Source: Lactobacillus sp. (GTDB lineage: Bacteria; Bacillota; Bacilli; Lactobacillales; Lactobacillaceae). Taken from it: 64,000 nucleotides of DNA. Location: positions 124,001 to 188,000 of the forward strand of contig JAKVNR010000001.1 of NCBI GenBank assembly GCA_022483245.1, in the 5' to 3' direction. Positions 1-8,321 of the stretch are shown in pieces. Below the pieces are notes generated by a model that ran no database searches, had not been told where the DNA came from, and worked only from the letters and a program-made list of their open reading frames with translations. Every line of letters begins with the position of its first letter. Positions within the stretch are counted from its first letter, which is position 1. The translations under genes were made by a program, and so were the position numbers.

Positions 1-680
1 CCAGCATTCGCTAAGTTTGCAAAACCAGTTACTAGGCCAGTAAAGGTGAGCGTAATCAGCAAACATGACAATAAATCAAAGCTAACTTGCCGCAGTTTAG
101 ATTTTTGTTGAATACCCCAGCTGCCTAAGGCTAGCGAAATAAGCAGCAGCGGCAGCAGCAAGTAAAAAATCCACCGCCAGCCTAGCGCTGATATAATAAT
201 TCCGCCGAGCGTTGGTCCGATTGCCGGGGCGATACCAGTAATTAAATTACCAAACCCCATCATCATACCCAGTTTTTGCTGCGGGACCTGTTCCATGATG
301 ATATTGAACATGAGTGGTAATGCAATTCCAGTGCCGATTCCTTGTACTGCCCGCCCAACCAGCAGCATTGGGAAACCGATCGCGAAGGCGTCAATTAGTA
401 GGCCGGCGATAAACAGTAAATTAGCAGTTAAGAACAAGGTTTTGGTTTTAAAGCGTGCTTTTAAAACGGCTGACAGCGGCACGATAATTGCGATAATTAG
501 TAAGTAGATTGAGGTCATCCATTGTACGGTAGAAGTTGAAACCGAAAACTCGCGCATCAGGGTTGGGAAGGCGATATTCATTGAGGTTTCTACTAAAACA
601 CCGCATAGAGACAAAATACCGGTTGCAATAATTGCAGCAATTACTTTACCAGGAATTTTTTCAGTTTCTGTTTCACTCAT
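1..680 (-). CDS. MFS drug exporter, DHA2 type (C-terminus outside window)
   Basis: The reverse reading frame starts at the ATG at 680 and is still open at base 1, so only about the first 226 residues are visible. They show hydrophobic helices in the DHA2 (14-helix) pattern. The N-terminal helix carries a VETSMNIAFPTL stretch, followed by a loop with VQWMTSIYLL, then GRAVQGIGTGIALPL, which is motif C-like and typical of drug:proton antiporters such as EmrB/LmrB. The start ATG overlaps the stop of the upstream marR gene (ATGA), so the two are translationally coupled and probably co-transcribed. The natural inference is a MarR-controlled efflux pump. The substrate cannot be read from sequence. 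Confidence 0.85.
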   Translation of the reverse strand, partial: MSETETEKIPGKVIAAIIATGILSLCGVLVETSMNIAFPTLMREFSVSTSTVQWMTSIYLLIIAIIVPLSAVLKARFKTKTLFLTANLLFIAGLLIDAFAIGFPMLLVGRAVQGIGTGIALPLMFNIIMEQVPQQKLGMMMGFGNLITGIAPAIGPTLGGIIISALGWRWIFYLLLPLLLISLALGSWGIQQKSKLRQVSFDLLSCLLITLTFTGLVTGFANLANA

Positions 681-1105
681 TGACCATTATCTCCCATAAA
701 TTTCAACACTTTGACGACGGTTTGCAGCTCTTCTTCAGAAAAATTGTCTAGCAGGTTTTGCTGGCGTTCTTGAATAAAGTCATGAAAAATCGGTAGGAGT
801 TCTATGGCTTTTTGGGATAGCTTGATCATGCGCTTGCGCCGATCAGACGGAACAATAATCCGCCGCAGCATACCTTTCTTTTCAAGGCGCTGCACCATAA
901 TCGCCGTGGCTGAGCGTTTAATGCCGAGCGCAGTTTCAAGGTTGCTTTGCGGACAAATCGCATTTGGCTGACTGCCGACATAGTTAATCACATTGAACTG
1001 GGCTGTACTTAGATTGTATGGGGCACAAAATTGATCAACTAGACGATTCATCTGAATCGTGGTTTTTCTAACTAAGAGGCCTAAGTCAGGGACAGTATTT
1101 TTCAT
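677..1105 (-). CDS. MarR family transcriptional regulator
   Basis: This 142-residue protein has a winged-helix DNA-binding core around residues 50-100 (SNLETALGIKRSATAIMVQRLEKKG, then the wing with VPSDRRKRMIKLS). The DR-R-K pattern is the MarR wing signature. I chose the ATG at 1105 because AAAGGA lies at proper distance before it. An upstream in-frame extension to 1162 has no ribosome binding site and would run through the promoter. The gene is followed in a 4-bp overlap by a DHA2 exporter. MarR proteins usually repress their own operon and are released by a ligand; the inverted repeat at 1149-1166 is the likely operator. Confidence 0.88.
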   Translation of the reverse strand: MKNTVPDLGLLVRKTTIQMNRLVDQFCAPYNLSTAQFNVINYVGSQPNAICPQSNLETALGIKRSATAIMVQRLEKKGMLRRIIVPSDRRKRMIKLSQKAIELLPIFHDFIQERQQNLLDNFSEEELQTVVKVLKFMGDNGQ

Positions 1106-1133
1106 TGTCAGGTCCTTTCTCTGTTTTTTGATT

Positions 1134-1162
1134 ACTGTAAGGATAAATTTGTTTGATGTCAA
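1134..1162 (-). promoter_or_regulatory. Promoter of the marR-exporter operon
   Basis: On the reverse strand TTGACA (1157-1162) is followed after 17 bp by TACAGT (1134-1139), a perfect -35 and a four-of-six -10. It lies just upstream of the marR start at 1105. Confidence 0.6.
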
Positions 1163-1166
1163 ACAA
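1149..1166. promoter_or_regulatory. Candidate MarR operator (inverted repeat)
   Basis: A perfect 8-bp inverted repeat, TTGTTTGA-TG-TCAAACAA, overlaps the -35 element of the marR promoter. Its size and symmetry fit a MarR dimer site, and its placement would block RNA polymerase. Autoregulation is inferred. Confidence 0.55.
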
Positions 1167-1226
1167 TTTGGAAAAATTAAGTAAAAATAACGAAAATGAG
1201 AAGTAAATTATATTTATGAAATTAGA

Positions 1227-1256
1227 TTGACGATTAAATTTGTGATTTGCTACACT
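1227..1256 (+). promoter_or_regulatory. Candidate promoter of the acid phosphatase gene
   Basis: TTGACG (1227-1232) and TACACT (1251-1256) are separated by 18 bp, 43 bp before the start at 1300. The -10 is four of six. Confidence 0.4.
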
Positions 1257-1299
1257 TGAATTGCAGAGGCAACTTGTCTACATATCGGGAGAATGAATT

Positions 1300-2151
1300 A
1301 TGAAACGCTTATCAAAGCTGTTTACTAAAATTGCTGCTTCTGTTTTGCTGTTAATTGGCGGCGCTAGTTTGGCACAGAACCAGGCGCAAGCCAGCAGCAA
1401 TCTTGGTGAACAGAATGTGATGTCAGTTGCTTGGTATCAAACTTCGGCTGAAGCCAAGGCTTTGTACTTGCAAGGCTACAATATAGCTCGCCGCAATTTG
1501 GACCAAAGCTTGCAAACCCAGTCAGCTAAGCCGCGGGCAATTATCTTGGATATTGATGAAACTGTCCTTGATAACTCACCATTCCAAGCTTACAACGCTA
1601 TTCACAACAAGACTTTTCCATCTTGCTGGAATAAGTGGGTGAAGTACGCTAAGGCTAAGCCTGTTCCTGGCGCAAAGTCATTTTTGAACTATGCCGATTC
1701 TAAAGGCGTTCAAATTTACTACGTCAGTGACCGGTCAGCTGATCAACTGGCAGCCACTAAGAAAAACTTAAAGCGTGAAGGTTTGCCACAAGCTGACAAC
1801 CAACACGTTTTGTTGAAGAAGAAGAGCGACAAGACTAAGGAAGAACGCCGGAAGGCAATTGAAGCCAAAAGTAACGTTATTATGTACTTTGGCGACAATT
1901 TGACTGACTTTAACGATCCTAAATCAACTAGCATGAAGGACCGTTACAACGACGTGATGGAAAATGCTAACCAATGGGGCAGTAAGTATATTATCTTGCC
2001 ATGCCCAATGTATGGTAGCTGGGAAGCTTCTTTATACGGCGGCACTTACGACAAGTCTGCTAGTGCTAAGTCAAAGGCTCGTAAGGCACATTTGACTGTT
2101 TACAACCCAAAGAAGAATAAAGTTCAACATAAAACTGTTACTGAAAAATAA
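1300..2151 (+). CDS. Secreted HAD-family acid phosphatase (P4-like)
   Basis: This 283-residue protein begins with a signal peptide of about 30 residues (basic MKRLSKLF, a hydrophobic core, then AQA before SSN). There is no lipobox cysteine, so it is probably released or cell-wall retained rather than a lipoprotein. The HAD nucleophile motif DIDETVLDN is near residue 85 and the metal-binding GDNLTDF motif near residue 198, both as in class C acid phosphatases (lipoprotein e(P4), OlpA). The family removes phosphate from nucleotides and other monoesters outside the membrane, letting nucleosides be imported. It is a single-gene unit with GGGAG before the ATG and a terminator at 2181. Confidence 0.88.
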   Translation: MKRLSKLFTKIAASVLLLIGGASLAQNQAQASSNLGEQNVMSVAWYQTSAEAKALYLQGYNIARRNLDQSLQTQSAKPRAIILDIDETVLDNSPFQAYNAIHNKTFPSCWNKWVKYAKAKPVPGAKSFLNYADSKGVQIYYVSDRSADQLAATKKNLKREGLPQADNQHVLLKKKSDKTKEERRKAIEAKSNVIMYFGDNLTDFNDPKSTSMKDRYNDVMENANQWGSKYIILPCPMYGSWEASLYGGTYDKSASAKSKARKAHLTVYNPKKNKVQHKTVTEK

Positions 2152-2180
2152 TTGCTAATCAGTCGTTGCTGCTGCCGGAA

Positions 2181-2205
2181 AACTGCCCAAAAGGGCAGTT
2201 TTTTT
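2181..2205 (+). terminator. Rho-independent terminator of the phosphatase gene
   Basis: A perfect 8-bp stem (AACTGCCC / GGGCAGTT) with an AAAA loop is followed by a T tract. Confidence 0.85.
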
Positions 2206-2272
2206 GCGGCTTCCATATGTTAAGATAGAGACGTAATGAATTGAAGAGAGTGAAATGAATAGGAGCATTTTC

Positions 2273-3478
2273 GTGAAACGCACATTAATGACTGCGGGGA
2301 TGATCTCCGCTGGTGTATTAGCAGCTGTTTCGTTAGCTCAAACTAATAGGGTTCAAGCTGCAACTAATGTTCAAACAGATAAAGAAATTGCAACTGTTAC
2401 TTATCAAGGTCCGGGCAAGGTCCGCTTGCTTGACAGTCAGGGTGTTTACCAAGATCAATATTTAACTAGCGGCACGAGATGGAAGACTTTTGCCAAAGGT
2501 ACGATCAGAGATCTTACTATGTATCGCTTAGGCAGCGACAAGCAATGGATTCCGGCTCAATATACTAATTTATCAGCTGCCCCACTTGATAATAACGGTC
2601 AAACTGATCAAGGCACGAATACTCAAACTGATCAAGGTACTAATACTCAAACTGGTGGTCAGACTAACAATCAAACTAGCCAAAACACTGGGCAAACTAA
2701 TAACCCAGCTAATAACCAAGCAGATCAAACTACCGATGATCAAACTCCAGCTGTTCACCAAGCAATTAGTCAGCGGCAAAAAGTTTCTGGCTTAGTGCAA
2801 GTTAACTATCACGGCAATGGACAAGTTCAGCTGGTTAATGAAGCAGGTAATTTTACCAATCAATATGTAAAGAATAATTCCATTTGGAAAGCCTTTGAAA
2901 AGGCTATGATCAATGAACAAGTCATGTACCGGCTTGGTTCTAGTCAACAATGGATTCCAGCTAAATATACTTTAGGTTTAGTACCAAAATCAGGTTATTC
3001 ATCTTCTTGGACTTACCCAATCGCTGGTTTCTACGAAAGTGGCAATTTAACTTCTAGCTTTGGCGCTCATTCAGACCGCAATTGGCATGACGGAATTGAT
3101 ATTATTCCAGACCATGGCGGCAATGAAGACATCCGTGCTATTCACGGTGGGACAGTTTACTTTATTGGCCACCAAGGCACCACCCAAAACGATTTGGGCT
3201 ACTATATCTGCATTAAATCACCGGATGGCTATAATACGGTTTACCAAGAATTTGCCTTTTATCCTGATGAAGCAGCTGCCGCCATTCATGTTAAGGTTGG
3301 CGATGTTGTGAAACCAGGACAGGTTATTTTGACTTTCATTCCAACTACCCACGTTACTCACGTTCATTTGGGTGTCACTCAAAGTGAAGTGAATGCGGCT
3401 GAAAAGTATTGGAACTCTGACAATGGGACTTGGATTGATCCGATGCAGCTGATTTATCGCTACAACCGTGGCTATTAA
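2273..3478 (+). CDS. Secreted M23 peptidoglycan hydrolase with two wall-binding-like repeats
   Basis: I start this at the GTG at 2273 because AGGAG lies 7 bp before it and the product begins with a clean signal peptide (MKRTLMTAG...VQA). The ATG at 2255 would add six residues with a poorer site. The protein has 401 residues. Two similar modules of about 60 residues (roughly 38-100 and 172-236) share the pattern YxGxGxVxLxx...W..F.K......MYRLGS..QWIPA.Y and resemble Lactobacillus cell-surface attachment modules. They are separated by a linker rich in Q, T, N and D. The C-terminal M23 domain has the zinc ligands in HSDRNWHDGID and HVTHVHLG, so it is probably an active endopeptidase. Confidence 0.85.
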   Translation: MKRTLMTAGMISAGVLAAVSLAQTNRVQAATNVQTDKEIATVTYQGPGKVRLLDSQGVYQDQYLTSGTRWKTFAKGTIRDLTMYRLGSDKQWIPAQYTNLSAAPLDNNGQTDQGTNTQTDQGTNTQTGGQTNNQTSQNTGQTNNPANNQADQTTDDQTPAVHQAISQRQKVSGLVQVNYHGNGQVQLVNEAGNFTNQYVKNNSIWKAFEKAMINEQVMYRLGSSQQWIPAKYTLGLVPKSGYSSSWTYPIAGFYESGNLTSSFGAHSDRNWHDGIDIIPDHGGNEDIRAIHGGTVYFIGHQGTTQNDLGYYICIKSPDGYNTVYQEFAFYPDEAAAAIHVKVGDVVKPGQVILTFIPTTHVTHVHLGVTQSEVNAAEKYWNSDNGTWIDPMQLIYRYNRGY

Positions 3479-3501
3479 AAAGCTGATAAAATTTGATTAT
3501 T

Positions 3502-3529
3502 AAGCTGTCTGGCAACAGGCAGCTTTTTT
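3502..3529 (+). terminator. Rho-independent terminator after the M23 gene
   Basis: A 9-bp stem with one G-T pair (AAGCTGTCT / AGGCAGCTT), a 6-nt loop and a run of T. Confidence 0.8.
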
Positions 3530-3569
3530 ATGTGTTATTGGAATTTTAAATAATTACTATCAAAAAATA

Positions 3570-4019
3570 ATGAAACTTGCAGGATTTGACTTTAAAAAGA
3601 TTGATGCAATGACCGGCAGGGAACTTTTCTGTGTCGAGCGGTTGCGTTGCGAAGTATTTGTGACTGAGCAGGAGATTACTTTGCCTGAACTCGATGACGA
3701 TGATTTAAGTGCTATTCAGGTTTTTAAACTTAATGCGCATAAGAACAATGCAGTAGCAACTTGCCGAATTTTTCAAACTGAAGGGGAATGGATGCTAGGA
3801 CGCGTTGCGGTTGCACAAGACCAGCGCGGAACTGGCCTAGGATCAAGACTGATGCGTGCCGTGCATGCTTATTTGCAAATGCGCGGGGTTGATGCCTTGT
3901 TTTGCCATGCGCAACTTCCTGCCCAGGCCTTTTATGAGCAACTGGGGTATGAAACAGTGGGAACGCCGTTTGACGAAGGCGGTATTCAGCATGTGTTAAT
4001 GAAAAAATCATTACGGTAA
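3570..4019 (+). CDS. GNAT family N-acetyltransferase (ElaA-like)
   Basis: This 149-residue protein carries the acetyl-CoA binding motif A as RVAVAQDQRGTGLGSRLM around residues 85-102, then a helix and the FYEQLGYE motif B near the C-terminus, as in GNAT enzymes. The VERLRCEVFVTEQ N-terminus is typical of the ElaA subgroup. The substrate is unknown. No convincing ribosome binding site precedes the ATG, and no better in-frame start is visible. It stands alone between a terminator and the pnuC leader. Confidence 0.75.
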   Translation: MKLAGFDFKKIDAMTGRELFCVERLRCEVFVTEQEITLPELDDDDLSAIQVFKLNAHKNNAVATCRIFQTEGEWMLGRVAVAQDQRGTGLGSRLMRAVHAYLQMRGVDALFCHAQLPAQAFYEQLGYETVGTPFDEGGIQHVLMKKSLR

Positions 4020-4189
4020 CTGCGTTATAGCCGTTATAAGTTCAAAAAAGTTAAATTTTTTTGCATGCCTGTGTTTTCGTAGAAAGTAGCCGTTATCTAT
4101 ACGATATTATAACTGCATATCTTTGACATCCTCACCAAATTTTGGTTAGCTTATTAACCGTCATCATTTTTTGGAAAGAGGTAATTAGT
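4020..4189 (+). other. Leader region upstream of the pnuC-like gene
   Basis: This 170-bp gap contains the decamer TAGCCGTTAT twice (4027-4036 and 4088-4097), a near-palindrome ACCAAA-T-TTTGGT at 4134-4146 and a small hairpin GGTTA/TAACC just after it. pnuC genes in other lactic acid bacteria can be preceded by NAD-sensing RNA or repressor sites. I cannot match this region to a known family by eye. Confidence 0.3.
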
Positions 4190-4967
4190 TTGCAGACAAC
4201 CACAACGAAGAAAACCGCCATTGCTTGGTATGATATTTTTAAACCGAGTTGGTATGTAGAACAGATGCAAGGCTGGACGGCTAGCTCTTACCGGTTGCTT
4301 TTACTAGGGCTTGGAGTTATTTTCGGGATGACCATTGCCGGCAAAATTAATGCTATTTCAATTTTAACGATGCTGGCGGGGATGCTTGGTTTTACTTGCA
4401 CTTTGAGTTATTACCAATGCTAAGCCATTAAACGGCGTCCTGGGTATTGTTTCAGCCGTGATTTACATTATTGTGGCGATCGATGCCCGCAACTATAACG
4501 ATGTGCTCTTGCAATCCATTTATATTGTGCTGCTTGACCTGCCAGTTTTATTGATGCCAAGCTGGGCAAAAGATGTAGATAAAAAAGTCCGCTTTTTAAC
4601 TGAAGAAGGACGAGGCCTGCGCAATTGGCTGCTGACTGCTCTCTTCTTCGCTGTGGTTTTAGGCCTGACTTACTATTCAGATACGCACTGGTTTATCAGC
4701 CCGCGTCCTTGGGTTGATAGTATTGCTGCTACAATAGGGATCACTGGCGCGATGTTAACAACGCTGCGTTTTTCTGATACTTATTTCTTCTGGTTTGCGC
4801 AAGCAATTTTCCCAATCAGTTTATGGGCAATTACTGCCGCACAAGGTGATGCTAATTGGGTTCTGTTTGTGACTTACATTTTATACTTGGCAAATGATTT
4901 AATTACGGTGTTTGATAAAAAAGTTGCTTGGTTCCACCATGAAAAACACCAAGCAATCGAAGCCTAA
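4190..4967 (+). pseudogene. pnuC: PnuC-like nicotinamide riboside transporter, frameshifted
   Basis: Two open segments encode one protein of the PnuC family (a facilitator for nicotinamide riboside, an NAD precursor). The first starts at a TTG at 4190, after GAAAGAGG, and runs to about 4408 ending in GMLGFTCTLS. The second continues in the +1 frame as ITNAKPLNGVLGIVSAVIYIIVAIDARNY to 4967. Removing one T from the TT at 4408-4409 restores a continuous reading frame of about 258 residues with the expected membrane helices. As sequenced the product stops after about 77 residues. It may be a true loss or a base-call error; nothing suggests a programmed shift site. Confidence 0.8.
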
Positions 4968-4970
4968 AAA

Positions 4971-4998
4971 AGAAGCTCAAACGAGCTTCTTTTTTTAT
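4971..4998. terminator. Bidirectional terminator between pnuC and the MFS gene
   Basis: An 8-bp stem AGAAGCTC / GAGCTTCT with loop AAAC, flanked by A-rich and T-rich sides, lies between two convergent genes. Confidence 0.85.
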
Positions 4999-6200
4999 TT
5001 ATTTGGCTAAATTGTTGATGACATTTTTTCTGAATAGCAGCAAATTTAAAACGACTATCGCGGCCGTGACTAAAAAGACCACGTTGTAAGAACTAAACCC
5101 AGAAATCGTTGATCCAAGCAGGGGTCCAATAATATTGCCGATATACATCGCTGATTGATTCCAAGAAAAGATCCGACCGGTCAATTCATTCGGCGTATTT
5201 TTCGTTAGCATCGTCTGCACTTGCGGGAAAAGGCAAGCATCAGTGAAACCGATTAAAAACCGTAAAATTCCAAGTTCCCAAACATTCTGTACAAATGAAG
5301 TCAAGAAGAATAGGGCTGCTGCCCCATAAAAGCCAAAGAGGATAATTTTGTGAGTTCCGATTCGGTCACCCAGGGCGCCAAAACGTGAAGCGGCAAGAAA
5401 AGTTGCAATCCCAGGTAACGCCGCAACAATGCCGGAAACAAATACTACGTTGCCATGATTATGCATTAGTTGCCGGACAAATAAGGACACGATGGGGTTA
5501 ATCGAATTATTGGCTGCTTGGATGATCATTGTCGTCAGCAGTAGGCCAAAAATCAACTGCGGGCTGCGCAAGGCATGAATTACGCCGCTAGTCTTATCCA
5601 GTTTCTTTGACGTGATTGGCTTGAAATTTGGTTCATGCACGAAGAAAACTGACAATAAAAAGCAAATTAAGAGTAAACCGCCCGTAACGAAGAAAGTTAT
5701 CCGATATGAAAAAACAGAGGCGAGCGCCCGCCGATAAAAGGTCCTAGCAGGTTGCCAGCAGTGAAAGCCGATGCCATCGTTCCCAGAGCCTGGCCACTTT
5801 TTTTGCTAGGAACCTGGGTGGCAATTAAAGCATTCGAATTAGAAACATAGCCTGAAACCGCACCTTGTGCCATCCGCAGGAAAAACAGCTGCCAAACGTT
5901 GGTTACAAGGCCCATGGCGGCTAAAATAATGGCCATTCCTAGTGAAGCCCGCAAAATCATCGGTTTGCGGCCTTTTTTGTCGGCTAATTTTCCCCACCAA
6001 GGTGAAACAACTGCTGAGACAAAATAAATACCAGAAAAGACTAAACCTGATAAGAGGTTTAGCTGCCGGTGGGTGAAATGTCCCAAAGTATCAATATACA
6101 GCGATAAAAAAGGCCTGACTTCAGAAAAGGCAATGCCAGCGATAAAGACGCTGATGGAAAGGGCAATGAGGTTTTGCTTCCAAATTTCTTTGTGTTTCAT
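4999..6200 (-). pseudogene. MFS multidrug exporter (12-helix), frameshifted
   Basis: The reverse strand encodes one MFS protein in two frames. The N-terminal half begins at the ATG at 6200 with MKHKEIWKQNL and contains the motif A loop WWGKLADKKGRKP and a GPFIGG helix. The C-terminal half, starting ALASVFSYRITFF, runs to 4999 and carries a second motif A-like loop (RFGALGDRIGTHK). Adding one base to the CCC run at 5727-5729 (GGG on the coding strand) joins them into about 400 residues, the usual length for PmrA/NorA-like exporters. As read, translation ends 9 residues after the break. Confidence 0.8.
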
Positions 6201-6288
6201 GAGAACGACCTTCTGTCAAGGATTGAATTTAATCAACTTTTCATGATAAAACAAGAATAGGAAAAATTCTATTATTTAGGAGGATCTT

Positions 6289-7371
6289 ATGGATAAACAA
6301 GCTGCGATTGCGATGATTAAACGCTTTTGTGATGCAAATGCTACTTCCGGGTTTGAAGATGAACTTGTCAAAATGTTCAAAGACCAGGTAACGCCATTTG
6401 CGGACGTGACCGTAGACGGGATGTTGAATGCTTATGCCAATAAGAAAGAGAATCAGGCCGGCAAGCCAGTTATTCAACTTGATGCTCACTCTGATTCAGT
6501 TGGTTTTATTACCCAGGCAATTCGGCCGAATGGCTTGATTAAGTTTGTTCCACTTGGAGGCTGGGTTAAATATAATATCCCAGCCATAAAAGTTAAAATC
6601 CGCAACCAGGATGGGGAATATATTCCCGGTGTAGTTGCAACTAAGCCGCCGCACTTCATGACTAAGGCTGAGCAAAATAATGTGCCTGAAGTTGCTGACA
6701 TGTCAATTGATGTTGGTTCAACTAGCCGTGAAGAAACGATTAACGATTTCAAAATCAATACTGGCTGCCCAATTTTTGTCGATGTCACTTGCGAATACAA
6801 TGATAAAAACGGTGTCTTCTTTGGAAAAGATTTTGATGACCGCTTCGGTGCCGCTGCCATGGCAGCAGTGCTGGAAAACTTGCAAGGCGAACAAACTAAC
6901 TTCAACGTAGTCGCTGCCTTGTCTTCTCAAGAAGAAGTTGGCCTGCGCGGGGCCTACGTCACAGCTCGCAAGGTTAAGCCAGATGTTTGTCTCGTCCTGG
7001 AATCATGCCCAGCTGATGATACTTTTACCCCGGACTGGTTGTCACAAACTGGTTTAAAACGTGGGCCAATGCTGCGTGATATGGACACAACGTTTTTGCC
7101 AAATCCGCATTTCCAGCAATATGCTTGCGAGTTAGCTGATAAAAATGGCATTCCTTATACGCGCTCAGTCAGAACTGGCGGCGGCCAAGACGGAGCAGCG
7201 ATTTATTACGAACAGGGTGCGCCAACGATTGTGATTGGGATTCCAGTGCGCTATGAGCATTCTCCATATTGCTTCTCTGCCTATAAAGACTTCAAGGCGT
7301 CAGTAGATTTGGCAACGGCTATCATCCGCGACTTAACGGCGGAAAAATTAGCCAGCTTTTCACAGCTTTAA
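6289..7371 (+). CDS. M42 family glutamyl/deblocking aminopeptidase
   Basis: This 360-residue protein matches the M42 metallopeptidases (PepA type), cytosolic oligomeric aminopeptidases that trim acidic or blocked N-termini of peptides. The expected zinc ligands and catalytic residues are present in order: DAHSD near residue 66, the metal-bridging Asp in FDDRFG near 185, the catalytic Glu pair in SSQEEVGLRGA near 212, Glu in LVLESC near 237, and His in RYEHSPY near 325. TAGGAGGATCTT gives a strong ribosome binding site. The next two genes follow closely, so it may head a small operon ending at the terminator at 8271. Confidence 0.88.
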   Translation: MDKQAAIAMIKRFCDANATSGFEDELVKMFKDQVTPFADVTVDGMLNAYANKKENQAGKPVIQLDAHSDSVGFITQAIRPNGLIKFVPLGGWVKYNIPAIKVKIRNQDGEYIPGVVATKPPHFMTKAEQNNVPEVADMSIDVGSTSREETINDFKINTGCPIFVDVTCEYNDKNGVFFGKDFDDRFGAAAMAAVLENLQGEQTNFNVVAALSSQEEVGLRGAYVTARKVKPDVCLVLESCPADDTFTPDWLSQTGLKRGPMLRDMDTTFLPNPHFQQYACELADKNGIPYTRSVRTGGGQDGAAIYYEQGAPTIVIGIPVRYEHSPYCFSAYKDFKASVDLATAIIRDLTAEKLASFSQL

Positions 7372-7384
7372 TTAGGATCGACTA

Positions 7385-7597
7385 ATGAGTAAATTAAAAC
7401 AGTTTTTTAAAAATGTAGCTTTAGCTTGGTGGATGCTTCTAGTAATTACCGTGGCTTTACTCGATATTCGTTACGGCTGGCAAGGTACCATGCGCTTTTT
7501 TAGCTGGGATTATCCCCTGTCGTGGATTTTACTGGCAACAGTTGTCATTACTGTGCTAGCGATAGTTTGGCCTGGAGGCAGTAAGCATGAGAATTAA
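7385..7597 (+). CDS. Small two-helix membrane protein, unknown function
   Basis: Seventy residues with a short basic N-terminus (MSKLKQFFKN) and two hydrophobic segments at about 12-25 and 46-63. It starts 13 bp after the M42 gene stop and its end overlaps the next gene by 11 bp, so it is translated within an operon. I recognise no family. Confidence 0.65.
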   Translation: MSKLKQFFKNVALAWWMLLVITVALLDIRYGWQGTMRFFSWDYPLSWILLATVVITVLAIVWPGGSKHEN

Positions 7598-8255
7598 TGT
7601 GTTGCAGCATACGCCGAATGAAGGATCTGGTGCGATTAAAAGCTGGGCAGACCAGCGCGGTGATGAACTGTATGTCTATCACCCAGCGACTTTTGGTATT
7701 CTACCGGCTGCTGGTGACACTGATATGCTGATTTTGTTGGGCGGACCCATGAGCCCGAATGATGATTTGCCCTGGATTAAGCAAGAACGTGAGTTAATTA
7801 AGCAAGTGCAGGAAGTTGGTAAGCCAATTTTTGGCGCTTGCTTTGGTGCGCAGCAAATTGCGCTAGTTAATGGCGGGGTAGTGAAGGATGCACCAGCTAA
7901 AGAAGTAGGCTGGGCGCCTGTTTACTTACAAAGCAGCCGTATTCCGGGACTGCCGCAGACGACAACGGTTTTGCACTGGCACCAGCAGATGTTTGAACTG
8001 CCAGCCGGAGCAGACTTGCTATTTTCTAGTAAATTATTAAAAAATCAGGGCTTTTTGCTGGGTGATAAAGTAATTGGCCTGCAGTTTCACTTTGAACCGG
8101 AAACTGATAATTTACGAGAAATGGTAGTCAATGATGGCAGCTATGCCGAGCGTGATAATGCTTTAAAGCAAAGTGCAGCTGATATTTTACGACATGGAGT
8201 TCCAGCTGAAAATCGAACGATCATGTTTAAATTATTGGATTATTTGGCTAGCTAA
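7587..8255 (+). CDS. Class I glutamine amidotransferase-like protein
   Basis: This 222-residue protein has the class I GATase triad: the nucleophile Cys in FGACFGAQQ (about residue 89), His in GLQFHFEPE (about 169), and a Glu two residues on (the E of FHFEPE). The family hydrolyses glutamine or gamma-glutamyl amides. As a stand-alone domain it is like GuaA-type GATases of unknown acceptor, or gamma-glutamyl peptide hydrolases. The ribosome binding site GGAGG lies inside the end of the preceding gene and the reading frames overlap by 11 bp. Confidence 0.8.
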   Translation: MRINVLQHTPNEGSGAIKSWADQRGDELYVYHPATFGILPAAGDTDMLILLGGPMSPNDDLPWIKQERELIKQVQEVGKPIFGACFGAQQIALVNGGVVKDAPAKEVGWAPVYLQSSRIPGLPQTTTVLHWHQQMFELPAGADLLFSSKLLKNQGFLLGDKVIGLQFHFEPETDNLREMVVNDGSYAERDNALKQSAADILRHGVPAENRTIMFKLLDYLAS

Positions 8256-8270
8256 TTATTTACATCACAA

Positions 8271-8298
8271 AAAAGGATGCGCATTTGCGCATCCTTTT
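8271..8298. terminator. Bidirectional terminator
   Basis: A 13-bp perfect inverted repeat (AAAAGGATGCGCA / TGCGCATCCTTTT) with a 2-nt centre lies between convergent genes. Confidence 0.9.
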
Positions 8299-8321
8299 AA
8301 CATTGTTATTTTTATCACGTT

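Noticed and set aside
2573-2795. Extra reading frames over the linker of the M23 gene, both strands
   Set aside because: They are by-products of the repetitive CAA/ACT codons of the real gene and have no ribosome sites.
4123-4151. Promoter TTGACA before pnuC
   Set aside because: The -35 is perfect, but the matching -10 position holds TTAGCT, so it is not called.
4400-4415. Programmed frameshift in pnuC
   Set aside because: There is no slippery heptamer, downstream structure or in-frame stimulatory Shine-Dalgarno; a one-base insertion is simpler.
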